A stretch of DNA of 64,000 nucleotides from Clostridium peptidivorans (GTDB taxonomy: Bacteria > Bacillota > Clostridia > Clostridiales > Clostridiaceae): positions 62,001 through 126,000 of the forward strand of contig NZ_OAOD01000003.1 of assembly GCF_900205925.1 (NCBI RefSeq). Direction: 5' to 3'. The notes beneath the pieces were generated by a model, which saw only the letters and a program-made list of their open reading frames with translations, was not told where the DNA came from and ran no database searches. This document shows, piece after piece, positions 52,555-62,292 of this stretch. Made by a program: the position numbers and the translations under genes. The stretch's first letter is position 1; every line of letters starts with the position of its first letter.

Positions 52555-53997
52555 TTGAAGGAAATCTTTATTGAACGCAGTGATAAGTTATTAAGAATTG
52601 CTGTGAAAAAAAATAATAAATTAAAGGAATGCTTTATTGAAGAAGAAAGCATGGAGCCTTCTCCAGGAGAAATTTATAAGGGTATCGTGAAAAATATTGT
52701 GCCAGGAATAAAGTGTGCATTTATAGATGTAGGATATAAAGAAAACTGTTATATGTATATGGATAGGAAGTTTAAAAATACTAATCTTAAAAAGGGAGAT
52801 GAGGTATTAGTACAGGTAGTTAAAGAAAAGGTAGGTAAAAAGGGCCCTAAAGTTACCAGTGCGATATCCATTCCAGGAAGATTTTGTGTTTTAAATACTT
52901 TAGACAATGAAATGGTGTTTTCTCAAAAAATTAACGATGAAAATGTAAAAAGTAATATAAGAGATAACATAATAAAGCCAGAAGATGTAGGAGTTTTAAT
53001 AAGGACAAAGGCTTCAAATGTAGATGTTAATATTATAAATGAAGAAATAGCAGAGCTCTACAATACATATAAGAGTATAAAAAGCAAACTTGCCTTTTCA
53101 AGTAAGGTAGGTATTGTATATAAGACTGGCGGAGTATTTGGAAGAATAATAAGAGATAAGCTTGACTTAGAAACCACTAAAATATATATAAATAGTGAGG
53201 AAGATTATAAGGAAATATCTGATTATTTAATAAAAAATACTGATAATAATACTCACTTAGAGTTCCATAATAATGAAAGAGAACTATTTGATTACTATGG
53301 AATAGAAAAGGATATATTAAAGCTTAGAAATCATAAGGTTCAATTAAACTGTGGTGGATATATAATAATTGAAAAAACTGAAGCTATGTATGTAGTAGAT
53401 GTTAATTCAGGAAAAAATATAGGAAATGGATCGCTTAAAAAAACTGCATTTATTACGAATCTTCAAGCAGCGGAGGAGATTGCTCATCAAGTAAGACTTA
53501 GAAATTTAAGTGGGATTATACTTATAGACTTTATTGATATGGAAGATAGAGAAAATAAAGATAAAGTATATGAAAAACTTTTAAAGGGATTTGAAGATGA
53601 TAAAAGTAAAACTGTAGTATATCCTTTTACAGAATTAAACCTAGTGCAAATTGCTAGAAGAAGAATGGGAAAATCTATATATGAATATATAGAAGAGGAG
53701 TGTTCTTCATGCCATGGTAAGGGAATGCGATTGAAGCTTTCTTATGTAGAACTTTTAATAAAAAATGAAATAGAAAAAATAGCAAATCAGAAAGAAATAA
53801 GAAATATATATATAGAGGTAAATGAAATATATAAAAATGATATAAAAAATGATATATTAGAATTTATAAAAAGTATAGATGCACTAGATAAATGTATATA
53901 TTTAAATTATATTTCTGGAGAAGAATTCTTTAGTGTCGAACCATTATTATTTATAAATCAAATGGAAAATCTAAAATTATACAAGGTATATGGATAA
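52555..53997 (+). CDS. rng: Ribonuclease E/G family protein
   Basis: The 480-aa endoribonuclease has an S1 RNA-binding domain (YKGIVKNIVPGIKCAFIDVG), the catalytic segment YVVDVNSGKNIGNG, the metal-binding LIDFIDMED, and the zinc-link CSSCHGKG. It cleaves single-stranded RNA in rRNA maturation and mRNA decay. It starts at TTG 52555 after AAAGGGTGTGAG. Confidence 0.95.
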   Translation: MKEIFIERSDKLLRIAVKKNNKLKECFIEEESMEPSPGEIYKGIVKNIVPGIKCAFIDVGYKENCYMYMDRKFKNTNLKKGDEVLVQVVKEKVGKKGPKVTSAISIPGRFCVLNTLDNEMVFSQKINDENVKSNIRDNIIKPEDVGVLIRTKASNVDVNIINEEIAELYNTYKSIKSKLAFSSKVGIVYKTGGVFGRIIRDKLDLETTKIYINSEEDYKEISDYLIKNTDNNTHLEFHNNERELFDYYGIEKDILKLRNHKVQLNCGGYIIIEKTEAMYVVDVNSGKNIGNGSLKKTAFITNLQAAEEIAHQVRLRNLSGIILIDFIDMEDRENKDKVYEKLLKGFEDDKSKTVVYPFTELNLVQIARRRMGKSIYEYIEEECSSCHGKGMRLKLSYVELLIKNEIEKIANQKEIRNIYIEVNEIYKNDIKNDILEFIKSIDALDKCIYLNYISGEEFFSVEPLLFINQMENLKLYKVYG

Positions 53998-54001
53998 ATG
54001 C

Positions 54002-54030
54002 TTTACAAGCATAATTATTTATGATAAAAT
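54002..54030 (+). promoter_or_regulatory. Promoter of the L21-L27 operon
   Basis: TTTACA (54002-54007) and TAAAAT (54025-54030) with a 17-bp spacer; transcription would start just before the L21 leader. Confidence 0.7.
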
Positions 54031-54037
54031 GGCTTTT

Positions 54038-54112
54038 GTAGACCGCTCAGAAAAGGTAAAAATCACAGGAGATTTTTGTGTACCTTAATTGGCGAGACTG
54101 GTTTGAGGAGGT
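54038..54112 (+). promoter_or_regulatory. Ribosomal protein L21 leader
   Basis: The leader has the Firmicute L21 leader features: ACCGCTCAGAAAAGGTAAAA, a stem AAAAATC/GATTTTT around ACAGG, then TACCTTAATTGGCGAGACTG followed by GTTTGAGGAGGTG, where the last part holds the rplU ribosome site. It is thought to let L21 limit its own operon. Confidence 0.85.
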
Positions 54113-54119
54113 GTTTTGA

Positions 54120-54434
54120 ATGTACGCAGTTATAGTTACTGGAGGAAAGCAATACAAAGTTGCTGAAGGAGACGTAATATACGTTGAAAAGCTAAATGCA
54201 GAAGCAGAAGCTAATGTAGAAATTACAGAAGTTCTTGCTGTAAGCAAAGAAAATGGCGAATTTGTTATTGGAAAGCCTGTAGTTGAAGGAGCAAAAGTTA
54301 CTGCTAAAGTTGTAAAGCAGGGCAAAGCTAAGAAAATACTTGTTTTCAAGTATAAGAGAAAGAAAGACTACAGAAAGAGACAAGGACATAGACAGCCATA
54401 CACAATGTTACAGATAGAAAAGATTAATGCTTAA
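54120..54434 (+). CDS. rplU: 50S ribosomal protein L21
   Basis: The 104-aa ribosomal protein begins [20 protein letters not shown] and ends with the RNA-binding [15 protein letters not shown]. Normal length. It leads the rplU-prp-rpmA operon and is regulated by the leader. Confidence 0.98.
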   Translation: MYAVIVTGGKQYKVAEGDVIYVEKLNAEAEANVEITEVLAVSKENGEFVIGKPVVEGAKVTAKVVKQGKAKKILVFKYKRKKDYRKRQGHRQPYTMLQIEKINA

Positions 54435-54436
54435 TT

Positions 54437-54763
54437 ATGATTAGCATTATTTTTCAAAGAAAAGAAGAAAAAATAGTTTCTTTTAACATAAGTGGGCATG
54501 CAGAGTCTGTAGACGAAGGATATGACCTTGTGTGTTGTGCAGTTTCAGCTATTTCTATTACATTTGCTAATGGAATTACTGAAATATTGAACATAGATGC
54601 TCCTACTAAAGTAAAGGATGGTTTTTTAAGCTTGTGCTTAGAAGGTATTTCTAAAGCTAAAGTAGAAGAGTGTCAAGTACTTTTAGAAACTATGCTTTTA
54701 GGATTAAAAAATGTAGAATATAGCTACGGTGATTATATAAATATCATAGTAGAGGAGGTGTAA
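54437..54763 (+). CDS. prp: Ribosomal-processing cysteine protease Prp
   Basis: The 108-aa protease cleaves the N-terminal extension of L27. The catalytic pair is in FNISGHAESVDEGYDLVCCA (His and Cys), with the start MISIIFQRKEEK. It is encoded between L21 and L27, 2 bp after rplU, as in all L27-processing Firmicutes. Confidence 0.96.
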   Translation: MISIIFQRKEEKIVSFNISGHAESVDEGYDLVCCAVSAISITFANGITEILNIDAPTKVKDGFLSLCLEGISKAKVEECQVLLETMLLGLKNVEYSYGDYINIIVEEV

Positions 54764-54766
54764 CTC

Positions 54767-55072
54767 ATGATACTAATGAACCTTCAGTTATTTGCTCATA
54801 AAAAAGGGGTAGGTAGCTCAAGAAATGGTAGAGATAGTGAATCTAAAAGACTTGGAGTAAAGTCTGCTGATGGACAGTTCGTTTTAGCTGGAAACATATT
54901 AGTTAGACAAAGAGGTACTAAGATACATCCAGGTAACAACGTAGGTAGAGGATCAGATGATACTTTATTTGCTAAAATAGATGGTATAGTTAAGTTTGAA
55001 AGATTAGGAAGAGACAAGAAGAAAGCTTCTGTTTACCCAGTAGACGTAGAAGAAGTTGTTGTAGCTGAATAA
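54767..55072 (+). CDS. rpmA: 50S ribosomal protein L27 with cleavable N-terminus
   Basis: The 101-aa precursor starts [20 protein letters not shown]. The [10 protein letters not shown] site is where Prp cuts, exposing the mature terminus that reaches the peptidyl-transfer centre. A GAGGAGGTG site 7 nt before the first ATG fixes the start; an ATG three codons later is less well placed. Confidence 0.97.
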   Translation: MILMNLQLFAHKKGVGSSRNGRDSESKRLGVKSADGQFVLAGNILVRQRGTKIHPGNNVGRGSDDTLFAKIDGIVKFERLGRDKKKASVYPVDVEEVVVAE

Positions 55073-55075
55073 TTT

Positions 55076-55113
55076 AAAGCACCCTTAATATTTTAGGGGT
55101 GCTTTTTTTAAGT
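55076..55113 (+). terminator. Terminator of the L21-L27 operon
   Basis: AAAGCACCC and GGGTGCTTT stem, T run, just after the rpmA stop. Confidence 0.92.
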
Positions 55114-55219
55114 GAATTAATATTTATTTTTTGATATTAATAAGTATCAGTATGGCAATATATTTGGATAGAATTTTATTAAATTGCTAATAATTATATT
55201 ATTAATGATATAATTATAA

Positions 55220-56521
<1,302 letters not shown>

Positions 56522-56544
56522 TTTTAAGTATTGGAGGGGTAAGT

Positions 56545-56835
56545 ATGATTACTAGTAAACAAAGAAGTTATTTAAGATCTATTGCTCATGATATGCAGCC
56601 TATATTCCAGATTGGAAAAGGTGGTATAGAAGAGAGCATGTTAAAGCAAATAGATGAGGCATTAGAAGCAAGAGAAATTATAAAGATAAAGGTGTTAAAT
56701 AATAGCGGATTAGAGGCAAGGGAAGCATCAGATATAATATGTGAAGAGTTAAATTGTGAAGGAATTCAGGCAATTGGAAATAAAATAGTTTTATACAGAA
56801 GATCAGTTAAAAAACCAAAAATTGAATTGCCATAA
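56545..56835 (+). CDS. yhbY: YhbY/CRM-domain RNA-binding protein
   Basis: The 96-aa protein has the CRM fold with the GxxG loop IGKGGI and the start MITSKQRSYLRSIAHDM. It binds pre-50S particles. TGGAGGGG precedes the ATG. Confidence 0.95.
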   Translation: MITSKQRSYLRSIAHDMQPIFQIGKGGIEESMLKQIDEALEAREIIKIKVLNNSGLEAREASDIICEELNCEGIQAIGNKIVLYRRSVKKPKIELP

Positions 56836-56859
56836 ATGAGTTTAGGGGGGGAGAAAAGT

Positions 56860-57462
56860 ATGAAGAAAATAGCTATATTTGGAGGTACCTTTGATCCTAT
56901 TCATAATGGGCACCTCTATATAGCCTATGAGGCTTTATATAAACTTAATTTAGATGAAATAATATTTATGCCGTCAGGCATTCCCCCTCATAAAACAAAA
57001 AGAAAGCTTGCAAGTCCCTTTTTCAGATATGAAATGGTAAGGATAGCTACAAAAAATGAAAAAAGGTTCACTGTAAGTGATTATGAAATAAACAAAAAAA
57101 ATATAAGTTATACTTTTGAAACTCTTCAGTATTTTGCAAATAAATATCCTAATGCATCTTTGTACTTCGTTACAGGAGCTGATGGATTAATGGATATAGA
57201 AAATTGGAAGAATGTAAAAGAAATATTTAAGCTTTGTAATTTAGTAGTATTTAATAGACCTGGAAATGATAAATATGATATAATTTTCCAAAAGAGAAAA
57301 TTAGAAGAAAAATATAAAGGAAATATAATTTTTTTAGATATACCTTTATTAGATATTTCATCTACAAATATAAGAAATTTAATTTCACAGGGAAGAAATA
57401 TAAGTTGTTTTGTTCCAGAAGGTGTATACAATACTATAAAAGAATTAAAGCTATATGATTAA
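56860..57462 (+). CDS. nadD: Nicotinate-nucleotide adenylyltransferase
   Basis: The 200-aa enzyme makes deamido-NAD. The product begins MKKIAIFGGTFDPIHNGHL with the nucleotidyltransferase HxGH motif and ends with the ISSTNIRNLI motif. The ATG at 56860 follows GGGGGGGAG; the upstream ATG at 56836 lacks a site. Confidence 0.96.
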   Translation: MKKIAIFGGTFDPIHNGHLYIAYEALYKLNLDEIIFMPSGIPPHKTKRKLASPFFRYEMVRIATKNEKRFTVSDYEINKKNISYTFETLQYFANKYPNASLYFVTGADGLMDIENWKNVKEIFKLCNLVVFNRPGNDKYDIIFQKRKLEEKYKGNIIFLDIPLLDISSTNIRNLISQGRNISCFVPEGVYNTIKELKLYD

Positions 57463-57481
57463 TTTTATGGGAGTGATAGGG

Positions 57482-58054
57482 ATGTGGAGCGAAGAAAAAA
57501 TGGAGCAGTATTTAAAAGAAAATTTAGACTCCAAAAGATATGCCCACAGTATAAGTGTTAGAGATACAGCTGTAGAAATGGCAGAACAATTCAATGAAGA
57601 TATAAATAAATCAAGAATGGCCGGGCTTCTTCATGATTGTGCTAAAAATTTAAGAGGATATGAACTTATAAATACTGCTAAAAAATATGGGTATAATGTA
57701 TCAGAAATATATCAAAGGAGTCCTCAGCTTCTACATGGTCTCGTTGGAGCTATAATTGCAAAAGAAATTATGGGTGTAAAGGATAAGGAAGTTTTTAATG
57801 CTATAGCTTATCATACCACGGGAAGAAGAAATATGACTATGTTAGAAAAGATGATATATTTGGCAGATTATATAGAACCGCTAAGAAAATATCCTGGGGT
57901 AAGTGAGATAAGAGAGTTAACCTATAATGATATAAATAAAGCAGTATTACGTTCTTTTGACAATACAATAAAATATGTAATAGATAGAGGGCAAATGATC
58001 CATCCAAATACCATAGAAGGAAGAAATTACTTAATTAAAATATTGGGGGATTAA
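57482..58054 (+). CDS. yqeK: HD-domain Ap4A hydrolase YqeK
   Basis: The 190-aa HD-domain phosphohydrolase has RYAHSISVRDTAVEMAEQ, GLLHDCAKNL and LADYIEPLRKYPG. YqeK cuts diadenosine tetraphosphate symmetrically. Starts at ATG 57482 after GGGAGTGATAGG; the frame is open upstream into nadD but not needed. Confidence 0.93.
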   Translation: MWSEEKMEQYLKENLDSKRYAHSISVRDTAVEMAEQFNEDINKSRMAGLLHDCAKNLRGYELINTAKKYGYNVSEIYQRSPQLLHGLVGAIIAKEIMGVKDKEVFNAIAYHTTGRRNMTMLEKMIYLADYIEPLRKYPGVSEIRELTYNDINKAVLRSFDNTIKYVIDRGQMIHPNTIEGRNYLIKILGD

Positions 58055-58055
58055 A

Positions 58056-59303
58056 ATGGAAGAAAAAAATAAATCTAAAAAAAATAAAAAAAGAGGAAAA
58101 AAGAAGTCCCATAGGGGATCTGTACTTCTTATAGTTTTCTTTTTAATACTTGCTACAGTTGGAGGGTTTTATCTATATCTTTTAAATTTTAGCGGTAATT
58201 CATCTAAACTTCCAAGTCCTAACATAAGTAAACAAGTAGAAAAAAATGAACCAGTTAATATTTTAGTTATGGGAGTTGATATCGGAAATCCTAAGAATGC
58301 AGCAGAACCTAAGAGAACGGATACAATGATTTTGCTTCATTATAATCCAGTAAATCAGAAGGCAGATATGATTTCAATTCCTCGTGATACTTTAATACAG
58401 ATTAATGGAAAAAATCAAAAGATAAATGCTGCTCATGCTTTTGGTGGAGTAAATTTGTTAGTTGAAGAGGTAGAAGAATTATTAGACATAGATGTAAATT
58501 ACTATGCTAAGGTAGATTATAATGGATTTAGAAATGTAATAGATAGTATTGGCGGAGTCGATGTAACGATACCTAATAATATGTATTATGATGATGCTTC
58601 ACAAAACTTGCATATTAACTTCAAAAAAGGTGAAACTGTACATCTGGATGGGAAAAAGGCAGAGGAATTCTTTAGGTGGAGACAAAACAATGATGGTACA
58701 GGTTTGGCAAATGGAGATATTGGAAGAATAGAAAATCAACATATGCTTATGGAGAAAGTAATAGATAAGTTTAAAAGTCCTGCAATTCTTCTAAGAATAC
58801 CAAGCTTAATGTCAGCTCTTCCAAAGTATGTGGAAACAAATATGAATCCAGATGAAATTATTAAATATGCTTATAATTTTGGGTATAAAGTAGATAAATC
58901 AAATATGAAAATGACCACGCTTCAAGGGGAAGGTCAATATATAAATGGAGTATCTTATTATATATTCAAAAAAAGCTTAAACAAACAAATACTAACAGTC
59001 TTACATGAAGGAAGTAACGTAAAAACTTTTGATAAAAACAGTTTTAAAATTGATATATTAAATGGAACAAATAGAAATGGATTAGCAGCTAGAGTATCTT
59101 CTAAGCTTCAGCAAAAGGGATATGTAAATATAAAAACAGCAAATGGTAATAAAAGTACTAAATCTAAATTGATAGTGCACGGATTAAGTAAGGAAGCAGA
59201 GCAGACATTAAAAAGAGATTTTAATATAGAAAATATTGAATATAATGTAGATGGAGAAAATAATTATATCAAAGTTATATTAGGAGATGATTTTAAAGAA
59301 TAG
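58056..59303 (+). CDS. LCP family (LytR-CpsA-Psr) wall polymer ligase
   Basis: The 415-aa protein has a basic cytoplasmic start, a membrane helix (about 22-45), the LCP domain (LVMGVDIGNPKNAAEPKRTD, MISIPRDTLIQI, KINAAHAFGG), and a C-terminal LytR_C domain (IDILNGTNRNGLAARVSSKL). LCP enzymes attach anionic polymers to peptidoglycan. It follows yqeK by 1 bp. The gene normally next in this order, rsfS, is not present. Confidence 0.93.
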   Translation: MEEKNKSKKNKKRGKKKSHRGSVLLIVFFLILATVGGFYLYLLNFSGNSSKLPSPNISKQVEKNEPVNILVMGVDIGNPKNAAEPKRTDTMILLHYNPVNQKADMISIPRDTLIQINGKNQKINAAHAFGGVNLLVEEVEELLDIDVNYYAKVDYNGFRNVIDSIGGVDVTIPNNMYYDDASQNLHINFKKGETVHLDGKKAEEFFRWRQNNDGTGLANGDIGRIENQHMLMEKVIDKFKSPAILLRIPSLMSALPKYVETNMNPDEIIKYAYNFGYKVDKSNMKMTTLQGEGQYINGVSYYIFKKSLNKQILTVLHEGSNVKTFDKNSFKIDILNGTNRNGLAARVSSKLQQKGYVNIKTANGNKSTKSKLIVHGLSKEAEQTLKRDFNIENIEYNVDGENNYIKVILGDDFKE

Positions 59304-59326
59304 TCATATCCAAAGGAGAAATAATA

Positions 59327-60232
59327 ATGAGCAATAAATTAACTTTTAAAATAAAGGAACATGAAGGCTCAAAAATAAAGGATTACTTGAAGTCAGTAGA
59401 ACTTTTATCTAGTAGATTAATTAGAGGAGCAGCAAAAGAAGGACGAATTAAGGTTAATGGTGAAAGAGTAAATTTGAGATATATTTTAAAGTCTCAGGAT
59501 ATGGTTGAAGTTGATATAAATAAAGAAGAAAGCCAGGACATAGAACCAGAAGATATGAATTTAAAAGTTATATATGAAGATGATGATATAATTGCTGTAG
59601 ATAAGCCACCAGGAATAGTTGTACATCCTACCAAAAGTCATCTTTCAGGAACTTTAGCTAATGGGATATTATATTACTTTAAGGAGAAGGGAGAAAATTG
59701 TATAGTAAGATTGGTAAGCAGACTAGATATGGATACATCTGGAGTTATAATAATAGCTAAAAACCAATTTTCCCATGCAGCTTTGTCTCGAGAAATGCAA
59801 GAAAATGCATTTAAAAAGGAATACATTGCTTTAGTTCATGGCATAATGGATAAAAGTGAAGGTACAATAGACTTACCTATATATAGAGTCGGAGAAGGAA
59901 CAATAAAAAGAGTGATAGATGAAAGAGGCCAAAGGAGCATAACTCATTATGAAGTTTTAGAAACCTTTAAAAATGCTACTTTAGTTAAACTTTTACTTGA
60001 AACTGGAAGAACTCATCAAATAAGGGTTCATTTAAGTCACTTAGGATTTCCTCTTTTTGGAGATAAGATATATGGTGAAGAGAACAATGATGAAGAATAT
60101 ATTAATAGACAAGCGCTTCATGCATATAAAGTAGCATTTCCACATCCAAAAGATAAACATATTGTAGATTTAGAAAGCCCTTTACCTGAGGATATAAAAA
60201 GATTAATAGAAAAATTAAAGGCTTTGGGTTAA
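59327..60232 (+). CDS. RluA family pseudouridine synthase
   Basis: The 301-aa protein has an N-terminal S4-like domain (LLSSRLIRGAAKEGRIKVNG), the catalytic loop SRLDMDTSGV with Asp 134, and the end GRTHQIRVHLSHLGFPLFGD. It modifies uridine in rRNA or tRNA; the exact site cannot be given. AAAGGAG precedes the ATG. The stop overlaps that of dacF on the other strand. Confidence 0.93.
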   Translation: MSNKLTFKIKEHEGSKIKDYLKSVELLSSRLIRGAAKEGRIKVNGERVNLRYILKSQDMVEVDINKEESQDIEPEDMNLKVIYEDDDIIAVDKPPGIVVHPTKSHLSGTLANGILYYFKEKGENCIVRLVSRLDMDTSGVIIIAKNQFSHAALSREMQENAFKKEYIALVHGIMDKSEGTIDLPIYRVGEGTIKRVIDERGQRSITHYEVLETFKNATLVKLLLETGRTHQIRVHLSHLGFPLFGDKIYGEENNDEEYINRQALHAYKVAFPHPKDKHIVDLESPLPEDIKRLIEKLKALG

Positions 60233-60255
60233 TATCTACCCCTAAGCCTTTTTTT
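60216..60255. terminator. Terminator within overlapping convergent gene ends
   Basis: AAAGGCTTTGGGT pairs with ACCCCTAAGCCTTT with a short loop and T tail. It spans the stop codons of both the RluA-type gene and dacF. Confidence 0.82.
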
Positions 60256-61479
60256 ACGTTTATTTTGTTTAATTTTTTTAATTATTAAAAGTAAAATCAA
60301 TAATAAGAAAGTAAAAGTTGCTATATACATAATCATAGGAAGCTTTTTTTCAGAAGTAGCAGCATTTAAAAACTTATTAGGCTCATAGTCTTGTCCGGCT
60401 AAAAGCTTTAGTGAGCCTAAGGATTTATCATTTAAAACAACAGTACCTTCTGATAAAATGTCGCCTTTCTTAAATGATTTATCAAAAATACTAGTATTTT
60501 CGTTGTGTAAATTTATAGCAGGTATAGAAGATGAATTTTTTTCTTTTACATAATAAAAATCTTTCTCCGATAATAATGGAACTGATAAATTATCTTTCTC
60601 ATAATTTGTTACAAGTTCACCTTGAGAATAAAGTTTTGCAAGCTCAAAATTATTAAATCCGTAGTCAAATAAATTTGCTGCATCTTTAAAGTAAGTTTTA
60701 TTTTTGTCGTGTATAAGTGCAACTATAAGCTTTTGTCCATTTCTTTCAGCAGTAGCTACATAAGAATGATCAGATTGAATAGTATATCCTGTCTTACCGC
60801 CTTGACAATCTTTGTAGTAATATTGAGAACTTTTTTGAACAAGTCTGTTTCCATTCCATAAAGGTCTTTCTTTTTTCATTTTATTTGTAGGTGCAATTTT
60901 ATAAGATGAAGTTGTGGAAATTTCAGTGTATTCAGGGTGTTTAATTAATTCTCTCATTATTAGTGATAAGTCTTTTGCAGATGTCTTATGCTTATCATCA
61001 TACAATCCATTTGGATTTACAAAGTTAGTACTTGTTGCACCAAGTTCTAAAGCACGTTTATTCATTAAATTTGCAAATTCTTCTTTAGTGCCTGATATAT
61101 GTTCAGCCAAAGCTTCGGCAGCATCGTTAGCTGATGCAAGTAAAAGAGCGTATAATAGATCCTTTACTTTTAATTGTTCTCCTTCTTCTATGTATATTTT
61201 ACTTCCATCTTCCAAAGGTGGTTTTGCACCAATAGTTACTATATCTTCTAAATTACAATTTTCAAGCGTAAGTAAGGCTGTCATTATTTTAGTGGTGGAA
61301 GCTGGGGGATAAGGTGAAGTCATATTTTTACTATAAATTACTTCTCCTGTAGAAGCATCCATTAGTACTGCACCATCTGCAGATACTTCTGGCGGCTTAA
61401 CCGCAGCAGAAACAGTGTTATTTAAAAATAATGCTAGCAATATGATAACGTTTAAAAAAAATTTACATATTTTTTTCAT
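60229..61479 (-). CDS. dacF: D-alanyl-D-alanine carboxypeptidase (DacF type)
   Basis: The 416-aa low-molecular-weight penicillin-binding protein trims the terminal D-alanine of peptidoglycan. It has a signal peptide, STTK with Ser 61, SAN at 116-118 and KTG at 229-231. A C-terminal membrane anchor (about 382-401) with a very basic tail (KKIKQNKRKKRLRGRY) follows the S11 C-terminal domain. GGAGGAGATG precedes the ATG on the minus strand. Confidence 0.95.
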   Translation of the reverse strand: MKKICKFFLNVIILLALFLNNTVSAAVKPPEVSADGAVLMDASTGEVIYSKNMTSPYPPASTTKIMTALLTLENCNLEDIVTIGAKPPLEDGSKIYIEEGEQLKVKDLLYALLLASANDAAEALAEHISGTKEEFANLMNKRALELGATSTNFVNPNGLYDDKHKTSAKDLSLIMRELIKHPEYTEISTTSSYKIAPTNKMKKERPLWNGNRLVQKSSQYYYKDCQGGKTGYTIQSDHSYVATAERNGQKLIVALIHDKNKTYFKDAANLFDYGFNNFELAKLYSQGELVTNYEKDNLSVPLLSEKDFYYVKEKNSSSIPAINLHNENTSIFDKSFKKGDILSEGTVVLNDKSLGSLKLLAGQDYEPNKFLNAATSEKKLPMIMYIATFTFLLLILLLIIKKIKQNKRKKRLRGRY

Positions 61480-61599
61480 TTCATCTCCTCCAATTGTTAT
61501 AAAAATAATTATAGCAAAAAATTTATTCTAATGCGATATTAATTATTGAAAATTGACAATAATTCTAAATAGCAATATATTCAGAAGGAGGAAAATTCC

Positions 61600-62214
61600 T
61601 TGAAAATTAAGGTGCGAAACAAAAAAGTATATGGTTCTTTATTCATATTATGTATATTTATCATTTTTTTAACTGTAGGGTATAGGGTATCTAATATCAA
61701 TAAACCTGCTAAAGATCAAGAGATATTTGAAGATGATGGCATAGAAGATAAAGATGAAGGTGGAAAGATAATAGTATATATAAATGGAGAAATAAAAAAT
61801 CCTGGAGTATACACACTTAAAGAAAATAGCAGAGTAGAAAATATAATAAAAGCTGCAGGGGGATTTACTGAAAAAGCCGATAAAGAAAAAATAAATCTAG
61901 CTAAAAAATTAAAGGATGAAGATTATATATTAATAAACAAAAAAGTAGATGAATCAAGTAATAATAGTATATCAAATGAAGAAGCAAAATCTAAAGGAGA
62001 AGCTTCATCTAAAGATCATGATAAAGTGAACTTAAATACTGCAACTAAAGAAGAGCTAAAAACTATCCCAGGAGTAGGTGACGTAACTGCACAAAGAATA
62101 ATAGATTATAGAGAGGAAAAAGGAAGTTTTAGTTCCATTGAAGAGTTAAAAAATGTAGAACGAATCGGCGATAAAAGCTTTGAAAAAATAAAAGAATACG
62201 TAGATGTAATGTAA
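61600..62214 (+). CDS. comEA: ComEA-type DNA-binding protein
   Basis: The 204-aa protein has a membrane anchor (about 9-28), an SLBB domain (YINGEIKNPGVYTLKENS), a polar linker, and helix-hairpin-helix repeats (NLNTATKEELKTIPGVGDVT). ComEA binds DNA during uptake. No comEC follows here. It starts at TTG 61600 after GAAGGAGG. Confidence 0.92.
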   Translation: MKIKVRNKKVYGSLFILCIFIIFLTVGYRVSNINKPAKDQEIFEDDGIEDKDEGGKIIVYINGEIKNPGVYTLKENSRVENIIKAAGGFTEKADKEKINLAKKLKDEDYILINKKVDESSNNSISNEEAKSKGEASSKDHDKVNLNTATKEELKTIPGVGDVTAQRIIDYREEKGSFSSIEELKNVERIGDKSFEKIKEYVDVM

Positions 62215-62292
62215 TTGTCTAAAACAAAGCATTGATATATAATTAAACTAAATTGCACTGAATCAAATTTTGAAGAAAGAAGGTGTCTTGGC

